From the NCBI RefSeq assembly GCF_001559075.2, contig NZ_CP014015.2, positions 496,001 to 560,000 on the forward strand: 64,000 bases of DNA, in the 5' to 3' direction. A model generated the notes under the pieces. It searched no databases. It had not been told where the DNA came from and was given only the letters and a program-made list of their open reading frames with translations. The DNA comes from Citrobacter amalonaticus (GTDB lineage Bacteria; Pseudomonadota; Gammaproteobacteria; Enterobacterales; Enterobacteriaceae). The position numbers and the translations under genes were made by a program. Below, piece after piece: positions 50,357 to 59,318 of this stretch (position 1 is the stretch's first letter; every line of letters starts with the position of its first letter).

Positions 50357-53300
50357 TTACGGCTTAACAATCAGAATGCCTTCGGCCGCACCGGTTGCCC
50401 GCCATTGTGGAACATACATCGATTCCACCATAGGCATCGGCACCTGATAGGTTCCAGGCGTCACCGCACGCGCCAGATAGACCAGCGTCACCGGCTGTCC
50501 ACGATTCACCGCCACGGCGGCAACAAAGCGGTCATCCCGAAACTCAACGTGCTGAATATCTGCCTGTTGCATCTGATTGAGCAGGTTTTGCACCTCGCTG
50601 CCGCTGTCCTGCAAGCTGGCGCTACCGTTGGCCAGATTCTGGTTTTCCAGTTCCAGCCCGGCTGGCAGCAGATCCACCACCAACGCATCCGGCACGTCCT
50701 GACTGGCTTTCACTTCCAGCCAGACCAGAACAAGTTCACCACTACGCAGGGAATCCAGCGATTTGCTCTGCCCGTCACTGCCCAGAATATGACGCTCAAT
50801 CTGCAGCACATTGCTGGCGGGTGCCGGAGCCGATTGCGGATAGCCGCTCACGTCCAGACGCAACCACATCGGTTGAGCACCGTTATTCGTCACCTGCAAC
50901 GCCGCAAGCTGATCGGCATCCAGGTTACGGGTTTGCGCTTTCTCTCCCGTCAGCGGTTGCTCCGCGAGAGAAGTCTGCGCCTGCCAGGTACCGGGTAGAT
51001 CCTGCAGCGAACGGGCTGCCAGGAACAGCGCATTATTCTCCTGCGTTGACAGCCAGCGCTGACCAAACGCTTGTTCAGAGAGCGTGTTCAGCAGCGAGTT
51101 CTGGACGTCCGGCTTCAGGTTATTCTCTTCCAGCAGCGCCAGCATCAGGGCGTTATCGCGAAGCGGACTACCGTAATCGGCCAGCCACTGACGTTCATCG
51201 TGACGCGGGGTGGAGAGCGCCAGTGCAACCGCATCGTCACTTCGTTTCGCGTCGCCCATCGCTTTCAACGCCATGCCTAATTGCAGCAGCGGTAAGCCGG
51301 ACGCCGCCTGACTGCGCCGTTCCCAGATCTCACGTAACGCGCCAAGCGGGGCTTTTTGCTGCCGCGCCAGGACCAGCGCGGCATAAGCCTGCACGGCAAA
51401 TTTGCTTGCCTGTGTGTTGCTGGTGTAGCGAATCGACATCATTCCCGGATCCTGCAGATATCGCAGCAGGCGCGCGTTGCCCTGATTGATCCCCGCCGCT
51501 GGAACGCTATAGCCCTGCTCACCCGCCCGGACCAGGAAATCCATCGCATAGGCGGTCAGCCAGTACTCTTCTGGACCATTTTTGTCCCACAGCGCAAAAC
51601 CACCGTTATCACGCTGCATTTGCAACAGGCGGGCAATCCCGGTTTCAATTGCCGCACGACGCTTCTCGTCGGTATCGCCCGCGATGCCCAGCGCTTGTAG
51701 CTGCGCGGCACTGGTATAAAGCGACGGGAACAGGCCGCTGGTGGTCTGCTCCAGACAGCCGTAAGGATACGCCTTCAGCTCGCGAATGTAGCGCGCCAGG
51801 TTTAACGGCGGTTTACCACTGAACAGTAGTTGGCCCTGTACCGTCACCGGAGAGAAATTCGTCAACCCTTCCTCGGGAAGGGTCCAGCTTTCACCCGGTT
51901 GCAGCATCACGCCGTTGTTGACCGTTTGCGCCGGGAATGCCGGACGGACGCCAATCTTCCACTGCTTTTGCTGCGGTCCGATGTCTTCTCCCGGCACGTT
52001 CAATCCGCTTAACGTCGCATACAGTTCACCATCACCAAATCCTTCTTTCGCACGAACAGGAACAAACAAGGTCGTACGCACGCCCGGCTCCAGATTGACC
52101 TGCGCAGGCTGGTCGCTGACCAGTTCGATCAGTCCGCTGGCGGTCAGCGTCACGTTCAGTGACTGTGGTCGATCGGTAAGGTTGGTCACGTCCAGCACCA
52201 GTCGCGAGGTATCGCCACCGGCCATAAAGCGCGGCATATTCAGCTCAGCAATGACCGGGGCGGCGACGATAGTTTTGCTTTCATTGCTGCCAAAGTCATC
52301 CGCCGTCCACGCCTGCGCCATCACGCGCAGTTCACCATTAAAATCGCCAATCGGCAGCGTCACACTGCCCTCACCCTGCTCATTCAGCGTGACCGGTTGC
52401 GCCTGCTGCGCCACGATGTTTACATGGTTGACCGGCGGTTTACCGCCACGCTTCAGTTCGTCGCCATCACCACCAAAGCGCAGTGCTGCCAGACGCCCCT
52501 GGCCCTCAATCACCTGGCCATAAATGTCATAAATATCCGCGCCGTAGCGTTTTTGCCCGAAGAAGGCCTGCCACGGATCCGGCGTAACGTAATCGGTAAT
52601 GTTCAACACACCGCTGTCCACCGCCGACACCAGGACGTTGACCTGTTTTGGCGTCCCGCCATTTTTACTGCTGGCCTTGATCTTCACGGTCAACGGCTGG
52701 TTCGGACGCATTTTGGCCGGGCTTTCCAGCGCCAAATCCAGACGTCGGTTTTCATCCCCCAGCGGTAGATGCAGCAACCCTACGGCACGTTTCGGCGTTG
52801 CAGAACGGGATTTATCCCCCGGACGCACCACCAGCGTGCTCAGGTATAGATCGTGGCGATTCCACGACTTATCGACCGGAATGGAGAGATCCAGCCCTTG
52901 CGCCGGGACATCAATTTCCTGCCACCACAGCGGACCTTCACTGGATTCCACCATCGCATAGCCTTTCCCCGCCGCCGGCGCCGCAATATGCAGCTTCATG
53001 GTGTCGCCCGGACGATAGGCTGGTTTATCCAGCTTCAACGTAACGCGATCCGGCCGCGCCGCCCCGCTGCCATCACTGTTATCCTGCCAGCTGTAGCCCG
53101 CCCAGAAACGGATGCTGCTGATCGCATCGTTTGGCGCTTTCACTTCCAGTCGGTAGGCACCCCATTCGACCGGGAATGTCACTTTGCCGGTTTCATCGGC
53201 TTTCAGATCCAGCGTCTGCTCACCTTCCACCAGATCTTTTTGATCAAAGCGCGACTGCCAGCCTTCGCTTTCCAGCCAGTCCCAGTAGTAGTCGCGACGC

Positions 53301-55318
53301 TCACGAATCAAACGCACCTGTAACCCGGAGACCGCTTTCTTCTCTCCCTGGGCATCGACATAGACAATGTCAAAAGCGGCGTTGCTGTCTTCATCGACAA
53401 TCGGCTGATTCACCGTGGTATCGGTGCGGTAGTCATACACCGCTTTCACCGCAAATTGCGGACGGATACCCGGTAATGTGTCGGCCGGCCAGATCGCCTG
53501 CTCAGCGCGACGCGTTACTGGACGACCACCGGACTCCAGCAGACTGGCCTGCAAAATGACCTTCAACGGTGAGTGGGTTTCACGCCATGCGCTGTTGGTG
53601 CTGATGTCGCCACGTCCGGTTTCATCCAGCGTCAGTTGGACTTCATCGAGACTGCGCGACAGGTTTTCCTCGGCAATATTGCCAAACTGGAAGCCTGGCA
53701 ATGACGGTACAGCATCACGCAGCGGGCGCAGATACAGCTGTCCCTGCAAGGCATTGCCATTCGCCGGGGCACCGTAGAGGTAGTAGCCAACCACCGAGAA
53801 TTTCACCTCGTCAGACGGCGCCAAAGGCGTTTTTTGGCTGGTGAGATTCAGCGCCATTCGCTCCGGCATGAAATCTTCAACGTGGAAATCCCACATCCGA
53901 CTTTGGTTATCGCCCGTGTTGGCGCGAATGTGCCACATTCCGGTCGGCGCGCCGCTGTCCAGCGAATAAGTAAAGCGATACAGCCCGTTATCCGGTTGAC
54001 TGACGACAGTACGAATCACCTGGCCGTCCGGCTTAACCACTTCCAGCTTCACTGGCTGATCGGGCAGCGTCTTACCGTCGCTGTCACGCAGTAGACCGTT
54101 GAGGATCACCGTCTCGCCGGGACGATAGAGATCGCGCGGGCCAAACATAAAGAACTGTTTGCTGTAGCCGGGATCCCCCGCGATATCAAACTCCGCTAGA
54201 TCCAGCGCCGGGAGTTTCAGATCCAGCAGCGTGGTTTGCCCCTCTTTACGCGCCAGCAACAGCGCGGCATTCTGGTGGTTTTCAAGCTGTACATGGCCTT
54301 TCGCATCGCTGGTCGCTTTCGCCAGGGTCTGTCCTTTTTCATCCAGCAAAGCGACATCTACCCCCTGCTGCGCGGCGCCATTCTCCAGACTTTGCGTAAA
54401 CACATCGAGTCGGTTCTGATAGCGGTGGACCGAGACGCCGATGTCGCTGAGCGTGAACAACGTTGCGGCGTTGCTGTACTCGTACTGCCCGGCTTTGGTC
54501 ATCACCGCAACGTAGACCCCCGCCTGCTGCAGCGGCTTAATCTCGCTCAGCGGCAGAAGGAGTTTTTCGCGGGTGTTACGCGCAGGATTGAGATCGAAGC
54601 GACCGGTGTAGACCAAATCCGCCATTTTCAGCAGATTGTCGGACTCCCAGTTGGACATTGAATTCCGATACTCCCACTGACTGACAAAGGCCGCCAGCGA
54701 TTCGGGTTTCACGCGGAAGAAGTTAACGTCTACGTTGTTCACGTTGAGCGCCATCACTGGCAGCCCTTCCACCACTTTCCCCGGCAGCAGTGAACCGCGG
54801 CTGGCAAAGCCTACGCTAGGCTGGATATCACGCGTGGTGAGGCTTTTCTCATAGTTAATTTCGAAGATCGCTTTGTTCAGCGCCCTGAGATCGCGCTCAA
54901 TGGTCACCAGCAGGTCACGATTAGGTTCCAGGTGGCGTAGACGCAGCTCTTTCAGATTCGGCGACAGTTCCCATGCGCCATCGACTTTGCCGCTTTTTTT
55001 ATCCACCACGTGGACGATACGGGCAAAATCCTGTTCAGGATCTAACGGGATGGAAAAGGTCAACACCAGCGTGGATGCGCCGTCCAGCTGCACCTCTGAG
55101 GTATCCAGCAGCGTCAGCGCTTTACCTTCGCTTTGTTGGGCCAGTTTCTGCAGCTTTGCGGTATCTTTTTCCGCTTTCTTTTCCGCCTCGGGCTGTGCAA
55201 CGGAGGCAGATTGTGTCGCAGGGGCGTCTTTTTTCCCCACCGTAAGGGCTTTATCGTTGTTGTCGCACCCAGCCAGCGCCAGCATGAGCATGCAGGCAAC
55301 TACGCGTATGTGTTTCAT
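50357..55318 (-). CDS. yfhM: YfhM, bacterial alpha-2-macroglobulin lipoprotein
   Basis: A 1653-residue periplasmic protease trap. The lipobox LALAGC gives lipidated Cys18, with Asp at +2, consistent with inner-membrane retention. A long series of macroglobulin-like domains precedes the bait region and the thioester motif YGCLEQTTS (Cys about 1186), with the C-terminal thioester and receptor-binding-like domains after it. Length equals E. coli. Known genomic pairing with PBP1C, as here, suggests defence against host or competitor proteases when the wall is breached. It is the longest gene in the window. Confidence 0.97.
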   Translation of the reverse strand: MKHIRVVACMLMLALAGCDNNDKALTVGKKDAPATQSASVAQPEAEKKAEKDTAKLQKLAQQSEGKALTLLDTSEVQLDGASTLVLTFSIPLDPEQDFARIVHVVDKKSGKVDGAWELSPNLKELRLRHLEPNRDLLVTIERDLRALNKAIFEINYEKSLTTRDIQPSVGFASRGSLLPGKVVEGLPVMALNVNNVDVNFFRVKPESLAAFVSQWEYRNSMSNWESDNLLKMADLVYTGRFDLNPARNTREKLLLPLSEIKPLQQAGVYVAVMTKAGQYEYSNAATLFTLSDIGVSVHRYQNRLDVFTQSLENGAAQQGVDVALLDEKGQTLAKATSDAKGHVQLENHQNAALLLARKEGQTTLLDLKLPALDLAEFDIAGDPGYSKQFFMFGPRDLYRPGETVILNGLLRDSDGKTLPDQPVKLEVVKPDGQVIRTVVSQPDNGLYRFTYSLDSGAPTGMWHIRANTGDNQSRMWDFHVEDFMPERMALNLTSQKTPLAPSDEVKFSVVGYYLYGAPANGNALQGQLYLRPLRDAVPSLPGFQFGNIAEENLSRSLDEVQLTLDETGRGDISTNSAWRETHSPLKVILQASLLESGGRPVTRRAEQAIWPADTLPGIRPQFAVKAVYDYRTDTTVNQPIVDEDSNAAFDIVYVDAQGEKKAVSGLQVRLIRERRDYYWDWLESEGWQSRFDQKDLVEGEQTLDLKADETGKVTFPVEWGAYRLEVKAPNDAISSIRFWAGYSWQDNSDGSGAARPDRVTLKLDKPAYRPGDTMKLHIAAPAAGKGYAMVESSEGPLWWQEIDVPAQGLDLSIPVDKSWNRHDLYLSTLVVRPGDKSRSATPKRAVGLLHLPLGDENRRLDLALESPAKMRPNQPLTVKIKASSKNGGTPKQVNVLVSAVDSGVLNITDYVTPDPWQAFFGQKRYGADIYDIYGQVIEGQGRLAALRFGGDGDELKRGGKPPVNHVNIVAQQAQPVTLNEQGEGSVTLPIGDFNGELRVMAQAWTADDFGSNESKTIVAAPVIAELNMPRFMAGGDTSRLVLDVTNLTDRPQSLNVTLTASGLIELVSDQPAQVNLEPGVRTTLFVPVRAKEGFGDGELYATLSGLNVPGEDIGPQQKQWKIGVRPAFPAQTVNNGVMLQPGESWTLPEEGLTNFSPVTVQGQLLFSGKPPLNLARYIRELKAYPYGCLEQTTSGLFPSLYTSAAQLQALGIAGDTDEKRRAAIETGIARLLQMQRDNGGFALWDKNGPEEYWLTAYAMDFLVRAGEQGYSVPAAGINQGNARLLRYLQDPGMMSIRYTSNTQASKFAVQAYAALVLARQQKAPLGALREIWERRSQAASGLPLLQLGMALKAMGDAKRSDDAVALALSTPRHDERQWLADYGSPLRDNALMLALLEENNLKPDVQNSLLNTLSEQAFGQRWLSTQENNALFLAARSLQDLPGTWQAQTSLAEQPLTGEKAQTRNLDADQLAALQVTNNGAQPMWLRLDVSGYPQSAPAPASNVLQIERHILGSDGQSKSLDSLRSGELVLVWLEVKASQDVPDALVVDLLPAGLELENQNLANGSASLQDSGSEVQNLLNQMQQADIQHVEFRDDRFVAAVAVNRGQPVTLVYLARAVTPGTYQVPMPMVESMYVPQWRATGAAEGILIVKP

Positions 55319-55525
55319 TTTTCATCCCTGGCCAGCACGGCCCGTTAGCAACGTAGAACCGTTATTATGCGTGAGATTTCACTTTGTGTAAGTCTCTATC
55401 CCCCCCATCTTGTCCGAATTTAATTAAGAAATGTGGGATCACCGGACAAATCAGTCTCTTTTACTTGTCCCCTGTCGGCAAAGGCCTGACAATTTACCGG
55501 ACACCTGATAAACATGGAGATCCCC

Positions 55526-56377
55526 ATGACTACCGCCTTTTTTGTCGCCGCCGACTGGCTTGCCGAGCATATTGACGATCCGCAGATTCAAATTATCGAC
55601 GCCCGTATGGCACCGCCAGGACAGGAAGACCGCGACGTTGCGCAAGAGTATCGCTCGGGGCATATCCCGGGTGCGGTGTTTTTCGATATTGAAGCGCTCT
55701 CCGACCACACTTCACCTCTGCCACATATGATGCCGCGCCCGGAAAGCTTCGCCGTGGCGATGCGTGAACTGGGGGTGCATCAGGATAAACATCTGATCGT
55801 GTATGACGAGGGAAATCTGTTTTCCGCCCCGCGCGCGTGGTGGATGCTGCGCACCTTTGGCGTGGAGAACGTGTCTATTCTGGGAGGTGGACTGGCGGGC
55901 TGGCAACGTGATGAATTGCCGCTACAGGAAGGTAACGTCGAACTGCCGGAAGGCGAGTTTGATGCGGCATTTACCCCTGAAGCCGTCGTGCGCGTCACCG
56001 ACGTCCTGCTCGCCAGCCATGAGAAAAGCGCACAGATTGTCGATGCCCGCCCGGCTGCACGTTTTAATGCTGAAGTCGACGAGCCGCGTCCAGGTCTCAG
56101 ACGTGGTCATGTACCCGGCGCCTTAAACGTGCCGTGGACAGAACTGGTTCAGGAAGGCGAATTAAAAACAACCGACGAACTGGATGCCATCTTCTTTCGC
56201 CACGGGGTCAGTTTTGATCGTCCGATCATCGCCAGCTGTGGTTCTGGCGTGACGGCAGCCGTCGTCGTGCTGGCGCTTGCGACGCTGGATGTGCCAGATG
56301 TCACGTTGTACGACGGCGCGTGGAGTGAATGGGGATCGCGTGCCGATTTACCGGTAGAACCGGCTGACGCTAAATAA
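55526..56377 (+). CDS. sseA: SseA, 3-mercaptopyruvate sulfurtransferase
   Basis: Two-rhodanese-domain enzyme moving sulfur from 3-mercaptopyruvate to cyanide or thiol acceptors. The 283 residues comprise an inactive N-terminal rhodanese domain and an active C-terminal one with the loop SCGSGVT (Cys238), the signature of mercaptopyruvate rather than thiosulfate sulfurtransferases. The frame opens 4 codons earlier, but the ATG at 55526 has GGAG 7 bases upstream and matches E. coli. Ends at a strong bidirectional terminator. Confidence 0.97.
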   Translation: MTTAFFVAADWLAEHIDDPQIQIIDARMAPPGQEDRDVAQEYRSGHIPGAVFFDIEALSDHTSPLPHMMPRPESFAVAMRELGVHQDKHLIVYDEGNLFSAPRAWWMLRTFGVENVSILGGGLAGWQRDELPLQEGNVELPEGEFDAAFTPEAVVRVTDVLLASHEKSAQIVDARPAARFNAEVDEPRPGLRRGHVPGALNVPWTELVQEGELKTTDELDAIFFRHGVSFDRPIIASCGSGVTAAVVVLALATLDVPDVTLYDGAWSEWGSRADLPVEPADAK

Positions 56378-56404
56378 ATTCTGATTTCTTAGTCTGTTTC
56401 GCCC

Positions 56405-56440
56405 ACAAAAAAACCGCTCAAACGCTTGAGCGGTTTTTTT
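56405..56440. terminator. Bidirectional terminator of sseA and timR
   Basis: An 11-bp stem AAACCGCTCAA/TTGAGCGGTTT (56411-56421, 56426-56436) with a 4-base loop, seven T residues on the plus strand and seven A residues on the other side. It ends sseA on one strand and probably the antisense regulator TimR on the other. Confidence 0.85.
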
Positions 56441-56506
56441 ATGCTGGTCCGGTTCGCGGCCTTTCCAGCTGGCTGTGTTGCCATAGCAACGCAGGCACGT
56501 CGTAGT
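56405..56506 (-). ncRNA. timR: TimR-like antitoxin small RNA
   Basis: A minus-strand promoter with a perfect TTGACA (56541-56536), a 17-base spacer and GAGTAT (56518-56513) predicts a transcript starting near 56506 and ending at the bidirectional terminator, about 100 bases. Its first 17 bases are the complement of the 18-base element at 56490-56507, which recurs in the timP leader (56652-56669). It could therefore pair in trans with the toxin message. The arrangement agrees with the TimP/TimR type I system described for Salmonella; the exact ends here are inferred. Confidence 0.62.
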
Positions 56507-56507
56507 G
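56490..56507 (+). repeat. 18-base direct repeat, copy 1 (PAIR element)
   Basis: CGCAGGCACGTCGTAGTG, identical to 56652-56669. This copy is covered by the 5' end of the predicted timR transcript on the other strand. Confidence 0.85.
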
Positions 56508-56651
56508 GGGTAATACTCTCTTTTAAGAAAGATAATGTCAAGTTAGTTAGCCAGAAAACTATTATGAAGTTGATGTATTATTCTTCCCGGCCCTTTTCGC
56601 CGCCTCGCAAGCGGGCACTGACTTTAGAAATGGATGTCCCATGGCCGTTAG

Positions 56652-56669
56652 CGCAGGCACGTCGTAGTG
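56652..56669 (+). repeat. 18-base direct repeat, copy 2 (TimR target)
   Basis: Second copy of CGCAGGCACGTCGTAGTG, in the leader of the timP message, 63 bases before the timP start codon. Confidence 0.85.
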
Positions 56670-56732
56670 CTTGCTGTCACGGCATTATCGCCAGTGGTGC
56701 TGTCGTGAAGCGGTCTTCGCATGGACCGCACA

Positions 56733-56849
56733 ATGAAGATACGGTACGTCTGTATCGTGCTTCTTGTTTCTGGTGTGTTGTGCCTTCACGCAGACCAGAG
56801 TTACCCCGGTAATTCTGGTCTCGTAAAAACCAACGATCAGGGCAGGTAA
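56733..56849 (+). CDS. timP: TimP-like toxic inner-membrane peptide
   Basis: A 38-codon frame beginning MKIRYVCIVLLVSGV. It has a basic N terminus, a hydrophobic core (residues 5-18) and a likely signal-peptidase site after LHA (residue 20), leaving an 18-residue polar segment. This equals the size and layout of TimP, the 38-residue toxin encoded by RyfA in Salmonella, whose overproduction damages the inner membrane. No strong ribosome site is seen next to the ATG, and a long structured leader precedes it, typical of type I toxins. Assignment rests on synteny, size and signal-like sequence. Confidence 0.7.
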   Translation: MKIRYVCIVLLVSGVLCLHADQSYPGNSGLVKTNDQGR

Positions 56850-56857
56850 GCGAGGAT

Positions 56858-56880
56858 GCCGCCTTTCGGGGCGGCTTTCC
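56858..56880 (+). terminator. Terminator of the timP/RyfA transcript
   Basis: GCCGCC/GGCGGC stem (56858-56863, 56870-56875) with a 6-base loop followed by TTTCCTT. It stands just before the convergent sseB stop. Confidence 0.75.
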
Positions 56881-56885
56881 TTCAC

Positions 56886-57662
56886 TTAAATAATCCGGTT
56901 CTGTTTGAAATCACGCAGGAACCCACCCCAGCGGCGTTCGTAGAACGGCGCGATGTGTTCGGTGATAAAGTGGCTAATCCCTTTCTCACCTTTTTTCACC
57001 TGACAGATATCGATCGGTTCATCGCCCGGTAGCGTATCGGTTGCCACGCTGCCAGCTGCATGAATAATCTCCTCAATATCCCCATCGGCCTCAATACCAA
57101 TCAGCAGATTGGCCTCGGCGTCCGCGCGCTCTTTAATTGAGCAGAGAAACGCACGCTTCACCGGCTTGATGGTCTTAAACAGCGTCGTGAGCGAATCGAT
57201 CATCTGTGCTGGTGGTTCGGCCACTTCGGAGAGGATCAGCGATTCCCCACCTTCCAGCACTTCCTGCGTACTCAGCGGATTGCCCTCTTCCCCCATCAGC
57301 AGGCTGATTTCGCGCGGCATGAACTCTTTACCGGTCGGCAATTTGGCGTTGAGAAACAGCGTTTCGCCGAGCGTCATTTCAAACAGCGTCCGGACCGGCA
57401 TCACCACAAACGCCTGCTCATCTTCGACGGCCTGCTGCAACGCTTCCAGTGAAGTGAAAAAAGGGATAACGGTAGTGCCATCTTCTTTTTCCCAGTGCTG
57501 AAGATCGAGCGCGCTGTCTTCGACAATCGCTTCGCCTTCTGCCGCGGTGCCAGGTACCCAGACGGTGGATTCCAGCAGGGTGCGGAAAAATGCCGGACGG
57601 TGTGCGGGTTCAGTCGCCGCCTGCTCCAGCAGGGTTTCTAATTCGTTTTTTGTTTCGGACAT
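56886..57662 (-). CDS. sseB: SseB, serine-sensitivity enhancing protein
   Basis: A 258-residue cytosolic protein with an SseB-type N-terminal domain (about 10-130) and a C-terminal SseB domain (about 140-258, WGGFLRDFKQNRII at the end). In E. coli overexpression enhances serine sensitivity; the biochemical function is unknown. This is not the Salmonella SPI-2 translocon protein of the same name. Start at 57662 (MSETKN) matches E. coli; a more upstream ATG at 57671 is possible and neither has a strong ribosome site. Confidence 0.93.
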   Translation of the reverse strand: MSETKNELETLLEQAATEPAHRPAFFRTLLESTVWVPGTAAEGEAIVEDSALDLQHWEKEDGTTVIPFFTSLEALQQAVEDEQAFVVMPVRTLFEMTLGETLFLNAKLPTGKEFMPREISLLMGEEGNPLSTQEVLEGGESLILSEVAEPPAQMIDSLTTLFKTIKPVKRAFLCSIKERADAEANLLIGIEADGDIEEIIHAAGSVATDTLPGDEPIDICQVKKGEKGISHFITEHIAPFYERRWGGFLRDFKQNRII

Positions 57663-57689
57663 AGGGATCACAAATTATATATGGACTGT

Positions 57690-57763
57690 AGGCCCGATAA
57701 GACGCACTGCATCGCCATCAGGCAAAATGCCGGGTGGCGCTTCGCTTACCCGGCCTACAAAAA
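57690..57763. repeat. REP/BIME element between pepB and sseB
   Basis: Inverted REP units: GTAGGCCCGATAAGACGC running to CGCCATCAGGC, then GCCGGGTGGCGCTTCGCTTACCCGGCCTAC. Located between the same-strand genes pepB and sseB. Confidence 0.88.
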
Positions 57764-57769
57764 CACCGT

Positions 57770-59053
57770 TCAGGCAGTCAGTAGATTCGCGATTGTACGC
57801 ACGCCCAGACCGGTCGCCCCGGCAGACCACTGCTCAACCGGCGCTTTGCGATAAGTTGCCGAGCAATCGATATGCAGCCAGCCCTGCTGGTAGTTTTCCA
57901 CAAAGTGCGACAGGAATCCTGCGGCTGTGCTCGCCCCTGCCGGATACGCCGCGCTGCCGGTATTGTTCAACTCGGCAAAATTAGACGGCAACTGGTTGCG
58001 GTGGAATTCCGCCAGCGGCAGACGCCAGAACGCCTCGTTCTCTTCGGCTGCGCTTGCCAGCAGACGGTTCGCCAGTTGGTCATCGAAGCTGAACAGCGCA
58101 TGGTAGTCGTTACCCAGCGCGGTTTTCGCGGCACCGGTCAGCGTCGCGGCATCAATGATCAGTTCCGGTTTCTGCGCGCTGGCGTCAATCAAACCGTCCG
58201 CCAGTACCAGACGCCCTTCGGCATCGGTATTCATCACTTCGACGTTTTTACCGTTGCGATAGTGGATGATATCGCCCAGCTTGAACGCGTTACCGCTGAT
58301 CAGGTTATCCGCACAGCACAGGTACAGCTTCACGCGTTTGTTCAGACCGCGCGTGATCGCAAATGCCAGCGCGCCGGTCACCGTTGCAGCCCCCCCCATG
58401 TCGGATTTCATGGAGTCCATAAAGGCGCTCTGCTTGATGCTGTAGCCGCCGGAATCAAAGGTGATCCCTTTCCCGACCAGGCAAGCAAAAACCGGGGCTT
58501 CTTTATCTCCTGTCGGGTTATAGTCGAGCGCCAGCAGGACCGGCGGACGTTCAGAGCCGCGACCCACGGTATGCAGCCCCATGTAGTTCTGCTCACGCAG
58601 ATCTTCGCCTTTGGTAATGCGGTAAGAGACGTGATCGCACGCCACGCTGCACAGCAGGTCAACGGCGCGCTGCGCCAGTTGCTCTGGACCCAACTCTTCC
58701 GCCGGTGCGTTAATGGTGTCACGCACCCAGTCAATGATGGTCAGACGGTTATCCAGCTCCTGGCGCTGTACGTCGTCCAGCTCTGGCCATTCCACTTTTC
58801 GGCTGCCTTTCGGCCCTTTGTAACCCTGCCAGAATGACCAGCAGCGGTCTGCATTCCAGCCCTCGCCTGCCAGTTGAACATGCTTGATGCCAAGGCCGTC
58901 AATTTTACGTGCGGCGCGCTGAATAAGGCCCAGGTCATCTTTCCCATTGAGGTGCAGGGCAATACCATCGTTATTGATACTGTATGTCGCTTTTTCACCC
59001 CAGCGTGCGTCAGCGGGTTGTGTGGAAAGCGTAATTTTCATGGCTTCTGTCAT
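57770..59053 (-). CDS. pepB: PepB, broad-specificity aminopeptidase B (M17)
   Basis: Cytosolic hexameric M17 aminopeptidase that releases N-terminal residues, including acidic ones, from peptides. The 427-residue length equals E. coli. Metal-site motifs GKGITFDSGGYSIK (about 195-208), MKSDMGGAA and MNTDAEGRLVLADG are intact. The ATG at 59053 follows AAGGATAAATAAC; the frame opens 7 codons earlier without support. It closes the isc gene series, 53 bases after iscX. Confidence 0.98.
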   Translation of the reverse strand: MTEAMKITLSTQPADARWGEKATYSINNDGIALHLNGKDDLGLIQRAARKIDGLGIKHVQLAGEGWNADRCWSFWQGYKGPKGSRKVEWPELDDVQRQELDNRLTIIDWVRDTINAPAEELGPEQLAQRAVDLLCSVACDHVSYRITKGEDLREQNYMGLHTVGRGSERPPVLLALDYNPTGDKEAPVFACLVGKGITFDSGGYSIKQSAFMDSMKSDMGGAATVTGALAFAITRGLNKRVKLYLCCADNLISGNAFKLGDIIHYRNGKNVEVMNTDAEGRLVLADGLIDASAQKPELIIDAATLTGAAKTALGNDYHALFSFDDQLANRLLASAAEENEAFWRLPLAEFHRNQLPSNFAELNNTGSAAYPAGASTAAGFLSHFVENYQQGWLHIDCSATYRKAPVEQWSAGATGLGVRTIANLLTA

Positions 59054-59106
59054 GTTATTTATCCTTATTAGCAAACGGGCCGCCTCATGGCAGCCCGTTA
59101 TGTGAC

Positions 59107-59307
59107 TTACTCTGCTTCATCTAACCAGACTAGCAGAATCGCCTCCAGAATTTTTTCATTGGATGCGCCAGGGTCGTCATCAAATTCCTCAAGATCGCAG
59201 ATCCACTGATGAAGATCGGTGAAACGAACGGTCTTTGGATCGAGATCGGGGAACGCATCGTACAGCGCTTCACCGATTTCGCGGCTATCGGTCCACTTCA
59301 GTCCCAT
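59107..59307 (-). CDS. iscX: IscX, small acidic Fe-S assembly protein
   Basis: A 66-residue acidic protein that binds IscS and iron and tunes cluster assembly. Family sequence GLKWTDSREIGEALYDAFPDLDPK is almost the same as E. coli. Eleven bases after fdx, with AGAGGG before the ATG. Confidence 0.98.
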   Translation of the reverse strand: MGLKWTDSREIGEALYDAFPDLDPKTVRFTDLHQWICDLEEFDDDPGASNEKILEAILLVWLDEAE

Positions 59308-59318
59308 ACTACCCTCTG

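Larger units (their letters stand above)
56572..56880 (+). ncRNA. ryfA: RyfA/PAIR3 transcript, the timP message
   Basis: In E. coli this interval between sseA and sseB encodes the RNA RyfA of about 300 nt. Here a TATTAT at 56560-56565 with a start near 56572 and the terminator at 56858-56880 define a transcript of similar size. The likely -35 (TGTCAA, 56536-56541) is the same hexamer that reads TTGACA for timR on the other strand. The transcript carries repeat copy 2 and the 38-codon toxin frame. Confidence 0.68.

Noticed and set aside
56426..56812. A 128-codon open frame across the sseA-sseB gap
   Set aside because: It runs through the sseA terminator and the RyfA leader in a frame different from timP, and has no start signal or family resemblance.
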